Assembly (NCBI GenBank): GCA_024640985.1
Contig: JAHEDY010000010.1
Location: 6,884-42,126 of the forward strand
Reading direction: 5' to 3'
Source: Gammaproteobacteria bacterium
Lineage (GTDB): Bacteria > Pseudomonadota > Gammaproteobacteria > Pseudomonadales > Litorivicinaceae
DNA length: 35,243 nt
In this document: positions 32,017 to 35,243 of the stretch, one piece after another
Numbering within the stretch: position 1 is the stretch's first letter
Layout of the letters: each line of letters begins with the position of its first letter
Notes under the pieces: model-generated
Told to the model about the DNA's origin: nothing
Databases searched by the model: none
What the model saw: the letters and a program-made list of their open reading frames with translations, nothing else
Made by a program: the position numbers and the translations under genes

Positions 32017-33012
32017 ATGATGATTCCTATAAATACGCTCAAAAAGACTACTCTCGCTGTTTGCGCAACCTTCGCGCTGTCGTCGACAGCATTTGCCGCC
32101 TCTCATGGTGACAAAAAGAAAGATCCTCCGGTTTGCGATAAGCCGATCGAAGTCGTCATCCATTCATCATACGGCGGAGGAACTGACGTCACCGCACGTA
32201 TGATGATGATCCGTTCACGCCGTACGCTTGATCAAGATATGTTTGTTATCAGTAAGCGTGGTGGATCTGGGGCAAAAGCACAAAACTACGTGCTGTCCAA
32301 ACCAGCCGATGGTTGCACAATTATGGCGCTGACGCAGTCTCACCTCTACACGATGGCCCAGGGTAAGTCAGATATGAAAATTGATGACATCGTCGGCGTA
32401 GCACGCGCGATGGACGATCCGACGTTCTTGGTTGTTGGTGCAAAGAGTGAAGCAAAAACACTCGAGGACCTTATCGCGGCATCAAAAAAACGCACCTTGA
32501 ATTTTGGTGTGGCACAAGTCGGTGGCACCGAGCACATTGGTCTCGCGCAGCTTTCAAAGGCGGCCGGCATCAAGTTTAAGGTGGTTCCATTTGGTTCGGG
32601 TGGTGAAATGCTACAGGCTCTCTTATCGGGAGCAATCGACGCAACGTTACCAAATGTGAGTGAGGCAGCGACATTAATCGCCGACGGATCTGTTAGACCT
32701 CTCGTACTACTTGCTGAAGAGCGCCTACCAGACTATGCGGATGTTCGTACTTCTTTCGAAATGGGTTACGAAGTGAAGACCTCAACAACCCGAGGATATG
32801 CAGTTCTGGCCAAGACCCCAGCAGACAAAGTAGAGCAAATCTCAAAAGGCCTCGTTAAGGCGATGTCTCACGAGGTATTTGCTAACTATTTGGCGACAGC
32901 CGGGTTAAAAGTTGAATCCAGTGTTGCAGGTACTGATGTTTGGGACAAAGGCCTCAAGGAAGAATACGCTAAAGCCGCTGACGCTCTTAAAGAGCTCGGT
33001 ATTATTAAATAA
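32017..33012 (+). CDS. tctC: Tripartite tricarboxylate transporter substrate-binding protein (TctC type)
   Basis: The 331-residue periplasmic binding protein has a signal peptide (MMIPINTLKKTTLAVCATFALSSTAFA, then ASHGDKKK). The mature part shows the Bug/TctC features: IEVVIHSSYGGGTDVTARMM near the start, KPADGCTIM, and LLSGAIDATLPNVSEAATLIADGSVRPLVLLAEERLPDYADV in the second half. It binds a carboxylate and delivers it to TctAB. AAGGGGA (32008-32014) is the ribosome binding site. ATG 32017 or the following ATG 32020 can start; the signal peptide fits either. It is the first gene of tctC-tctB-tctA-SDR, divergent from the PEPM-family gene. Confidence 0.92.
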   Translation: MMIPINTLKKTTLAVCATFALSSTAFAASHGDKKKDPPVCDKPIEVVIHSSYGGGTDVTARMMMIRSRRTLDQDMFVISKRGGSGAKAQNYVLSKPADGCTIMALTQSHLYTMAQGKSDMKIDDIVGVARAMDDPTFLVVGAKSEAKTLEDLIAASKKRTLNFGVAQVGGTEHIGLAQLSKAAGIKFKVVPFGSGGEMLQALLSGAIDATLPNVSEAATLIADGSVRPLVLLAEERLPDYADVRTSFEMGYEVKTSTTRGYAVLAKTPADKVEQISKGLVKAMSHEVFANYLATAGLKVESSVAGTDVWDKGLKEEYAKAADALKELGIIK

Positions 33013-33030
33013 AAAGATAGGAGCACGTTG

Positions 33031-33561
33031 ATGCCTTCAGAAAACTCAACAGCTCCGTCAACCGGTAATGCACGAGCCCTAGGGCTCGTGCATCCCGTTG
33101 ATCTGGTTGTCACCATTATTATCCTTCTTGGCGTTGGATACCTTTTCTACGAGACCACCCAATTCGATGAGGTCTCTCCTTTATTTGCTCAAAATATCCA
33201 GCCTTCAATGTATCCTCAATTATTATTATGGATCATTGGCGCTCTAGCCTGTTTTTTGCCATTCGAACACATCCTTTTGGCAAAAAAAGGAAAGAACATC
33301 GATAAAGAAAGAAGTGTTGTCGTCCACCCGCTTACAAAAGTGACAATCGCTTTCCTTATCGTGGTTGTTCTAGCTTCACCCTACCTCGGAATGTTGCTAA
33401 CGATGATTACAATCTGTCTGGTCATGCCACGGCTTTGGGGCTATCGAAAACTGATCCCTACCCTCGCATTTGCTGCGGTATTTCCAGTAGCCGTATCCCT
33501 CTTATTTTCGAAGGTTTTGAGTGTCTACTTTGATACCGGAATTTTCGGAATCACCATATAA
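33031..33561 (+). CDS. tctB: Tripartite tricarboxylate transporter small membrane subunit (TctB type)
   Basis: The 176-residue protein has four predicted membrane segments (about 25-45, 60-80, 108-130 and 135-160), as in TctB. The hydrophilic N-terminus MPSENSTAPSTGNARAL is followed by VTIIILLGVGYLFYETTQFDE. The frame begins with TTG 33028; I prefer ATG 33031, since AGGAG lies 7 nt upstream. A perfect 26-bp palindrome occupies codons 13-21 (33068-33093). It is 18 bp after tctC and 22 bp before the tctA ATG. Confidence 0.9.
   Translation: MPSENSTAPSTGNARALGLVHPVDLVVTIIILLGVGYLFYETTQFDEVSPLFAQNIQPSMYPQLLLWIIGALACFLPFEHILLAKKGKNIDKERSVVVHPLTKVTIAFLIVVVLASPYLGMLLTMITICLVMPRLWGYRKLIPTLAFAAVFPVAVSLLFSKVLSVYFDTGIFGITI
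33068..33093. repeat. 26-bp perfect palindrome within tctB
   Basis: The half-site ATGCACGAGCCCT is followed directly by its exact reverse complement. It lies in the early coding part of tctB (residues about Asn-Ala-Arg-Ala-Leu-Gly-Leu-Val-His). In RNA it gives a stable hairpin right after tctC. It could stabilise the tctC mRNA or cut down translation of tctBA. Confidence 0.75.
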
Positions 33562-33583
33562 AAATCAAAAAGGCTCGAGTCTT

Positions 33584-35068
33584 ATGGACGCAATTATTGA
33601 AGGTTTCTCGCTCCTGCTCAAGGTCGAAAACATCATTCTTATCTCACTTGGTGTGCTTATCGGCGTACTAGTAGGAGCCCTTCCGGGCTTAAGTTCACCA
33701 ATGGCGATAGCGCTGTTAACCCCGTTCACGCTGCAGCTAGAACCAATTCCAGCAATTGCCATGCTTGCTGCGCTATATTGCGCTGGGACTTTTGGGGGAT
33801 CGATAACTGCAATTTTAATCAACGCCCCCGGCGCGCCCCCAGCCGTTGCTACAGCCCTAGATGGTTACCCGATGGCCAAGCGCGGAGAGCCAGGTCGCGC
33901 CCTGGGGTTAGCGACGGTTTCCTCTGTGTCAGGCGGAATCATCAGTCTCATCATATTTATCGTAGCAGCTCCTACTCTTGCCGCAGTAGCTCTTGAGTTT
34001 CGTCCACCCGAATATTTTGCGCTAGCTGTTTTCGCTCTCTCAATGCTGGCCTCGATGACTGGAAAGAGCTCGTTAAGAAATTTAATAGCCGGTGCGGTAG
34101 GTGTTTTACTCGCGACTGTTGGCATCCATCTGACTACTGGCGTTGAACGTTTTACTTTCGATATACCCGACCTTGATGAGGGAATTCACTTTGTCCCCGT
34201 TTTAATCGGTTTATTCGCAATCGGCGAACTCTTGAGCCAGTCCAGTACATTGAATGACAAAGTTGAACGAATCGAAGCCAAAGCAATGAAACTGCCGACT
34301 TTCAAGGAGTTAAAAGAACTCAAAAACTGTATCCTGAGGTCGTCTGGAATTGGAACTTTCATCGGAATTCTGCCTGCGGAAGGGTCGACCGTTGCTGCCA
34401 TCGTTGGGTATAACGAGGCGAAACGCTTCAGTAACAAAAAAGAAGAGTTTGGTACCGGTACTCCAGAAGGAATTGTCGGGCCTGAATCAGCTAACAATGC
34501 CGCTGCTGGCGGCGCTATGGTGCCAACTCTTGCTCTAGGGATACCGGGCTCGGGGTCGACCGCATTAATCCTAGCCGCACTCATCATGCACGGTTTTAGA
34601 CCGGGGCCCTTTCTTTTAAATGAGACTCCTGAATTTCTCTATGCCATTTTCGGGGCGATGCTTTTCGCAAACATCGCGTTTTTGGGCATCGGTTTGGCCG
34701 GCGCAAAGTTGTTCTCTCTGGTCACCTTCATCCCCAAACAGTTGCTGTGGCCTTCGGTCTTCATCTTCGCAATCATCGGAGCCTACTCATCTAGCTCATC
34801 ATTTGTAGACGTTTATGTGATGCTGATTGCTGGCCTAATCGGGTATTTCATGAATCGTCATGGCTTTGGTGCCGCACCACTTGTGATGGGATTAATCCTC
34901 GGAAAGATGGTCGAAGAATCATTCAGTCAGTCAATGATTATTTACGACAACAATTTCATGGCTCTGATGGAGAGTCCAATCGTTCTATTCTTCTTTGCTC
35001 TAACCGCCTTGAATCTCTCAACACCCTTCTGGACGGGATTCAAGAACAGAAAGGCAACGAACGCATGA
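33584..35068 (+). CDS. tctA: Tripartite tricarboxylate transporter large membrane subunit (TctA type)
   Basis: The 494-residue protein has about 12 membrane segments and the TctA signatures: GVLIGVLVGALPGLSSPMAIALLTPFT near the N-terminus, YCAGTFGGSITAILINAPGAPPAVATALDGYPMAKRGEPGRALG (about 65-110), and GIPGSGSTALILAALIMHG later. It is the main channel of the proton- or sodium-coupled transporter. The frame extends upstream, but ATG 33584 gives the usual N-terminus MDAIIEGFSLLLKVENI and avoids overlap with tctB. Its stop overlaps the next ATG by 4 nt (ATGA). Confidence 0.94.
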   Translation: MDAIIEGFSLLLKVENIILISLGVLIGVLVGALPGLSSPMAIALLTPFTLQLEPIPAIAMLAALYCAGTFGGSITAILINAPGAPPAVATALDGYPMAKRGEPGRALGLATVSSVSGGIISLIIFIVAAPTLAAVALEFRPPEYFALAVFALSMLASMTGKSSLRNLIAGAVGVLLATVGIHLTTGVERFTFDIPDLDEGIHFVPVLIGLFAIGELLSQSSTLNDKVERIEAKAMKLPTFKELKELKNCILRSSGIGTFIGILPAEGSTVAAIVGYNEAKRFSNKKEEFGTGTPEGIVGPESANNAAAGGAMVPTLALGIPGSGSTALILAALIMHGFRPGPFLLNETPEFLYAIFGAMLFANIAFLGIGLAGAKLFSLVTFIPKQLLWPSVFIFAIIGAYSSSSSFVDVYVMLIAGLIGYFMNRHGFGAAPLVMGLILGKMVEESFSQSMIIYDNNFMALMESPIVLFFFALTALNLSTPFWTGFKNRKATNA

Positions 35069-35243
35069 TACAAAAAAATTCTGTAGCAGTGGTCACCGGT
35101 TCAGCCCGAAATATTGGCCGGGCGACTGCCGTAAAACTTGGTGAGCTTGGCTTTCATCTGGTTGTACACACAAACAACGACGCTGAAAATCTCGAACAAA
35201 CTGCGGACCTAGTCAGGCAAACCGGCGCATTATGTGCAACGGT
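35065..35243 (+). CDS. Short-chain dehydrogenase/reductase, 5' end only
   Basis: Only the first 59 codons are inside the window. The N-terminus MIQKNSVAVVTGSARNIGRA has the TGxxxxIGR nucleotide-binding motif of SDR enzymes at residues 12-19, followed by the usual helix and the LVVHTNND strand. The following residues would decide between NAD and NADP. ATG 35065 overlaps the tctA stop by 4 nt, so the gene is coupled to the transporter and probably acts on the imported substrate or its product. The remainder is outside the window. Confidence 0.85.
   Translation, partial: MIQKNSVAVVTGSARNIGRATAVKLGELGFHLVVHTNNDAENLEQTADLVRQTGALCAT

Noticed and set aside
1-35243. tRNA, rRNA, CRISPR array, IS elements or phage genes
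   Set aside because: No cloverleaf-like intergenic sequence, regularly spaced repeats, transposase motif or terminal inverted repeat was seen in the gaps or coding regions.

Overview
The window carries two quite different blocks. From 1 to about 12.6 kb it is conserved gammaproteobacterial housekeeping DNA in a familiar order: lptD(3' end)-surA-pdxA-rsmA-apaG-apaH-cca, convergent with folB and tsaD, then divergent rpsU-yqeY-dnaG-rpoD and a small DsrE-family gene. The surA-pdxA-rsmA-apaG-apaH run and the tsaD/rpsU-dnaG-rpoD arrangement are typical of Gammaproteobacteria. The accessory content (TRAP and TTT carboxylate transporters) suggests a marine or otherwise oligotrophic heterotroph. An Oceanospirillales-like or Litorivicinaceae-like relative is possible, but the species cannot be settled from the sequence alone.

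From about 12.6 kb to the end lies a dense carboxylic-acid catabolic region. Its first part (12.6-20.5 kb) is a minus-strand unit encoding a TRAP transporter (dctPQM), a maleate isomerase-like enzyme, malonyl-CoA decarboxylase and malonyl-CoA synthetase. It is divergent from a GntR/FCD regulator that is translationally coupled to a HAD-superfamily hydrolase. This reads as uptake of a small dicarboxylate and conversion of malonate to acetyl-CoA and of maleate to fumarate. A D-tartrate dehydratase-like enolase-superfamily gene (20.5-21.7 kb) is convergent with it.

Between 21.7 and 26 kb are a previously unlisted 64-codon minus-strand ORF with a good ribosome binding site, a four-module rhodanese-like protein coupled to a nitroreductase, an alpha/beta hydrolase and a TauE/SafE-type permease.

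From 26 kb to the end is a second catabolic unit. It has a LeuC/LeuD-like hydro-lyase, a muconate-lactonizing-type enolase-superfamily enzyme and a TauD-type dioxygenase on the plus strand. On the minus strand are an ornithine-cyclodeaminase-family protein and an isocitrate lyase/PEP-mutase-family lyase. Divergent from these is a tripartite tricarboxylate transporter (tctCBA), followed by the start of an SDR gene. An aconitase-type hydratase next to a PEPM-family lyase and a tricarboxylate-type transporter suggests a pathway that hydrates and then cleaves a substituted C4-dicarboxylate. The substrate is not known.

The regulatory signals link these units. A palindrome of form TTGTNNACAA, exact or with one mismatch, occurs in each of the four main promoter regions of the accessory block, and points to GntR-type control. 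Both transporter operons also have a strong hairpin just after the binding-protein gene. Genes are tightly packed, with many 1-13 nt overlaps and several convergent gene pairs that overlap at their 3' ends.
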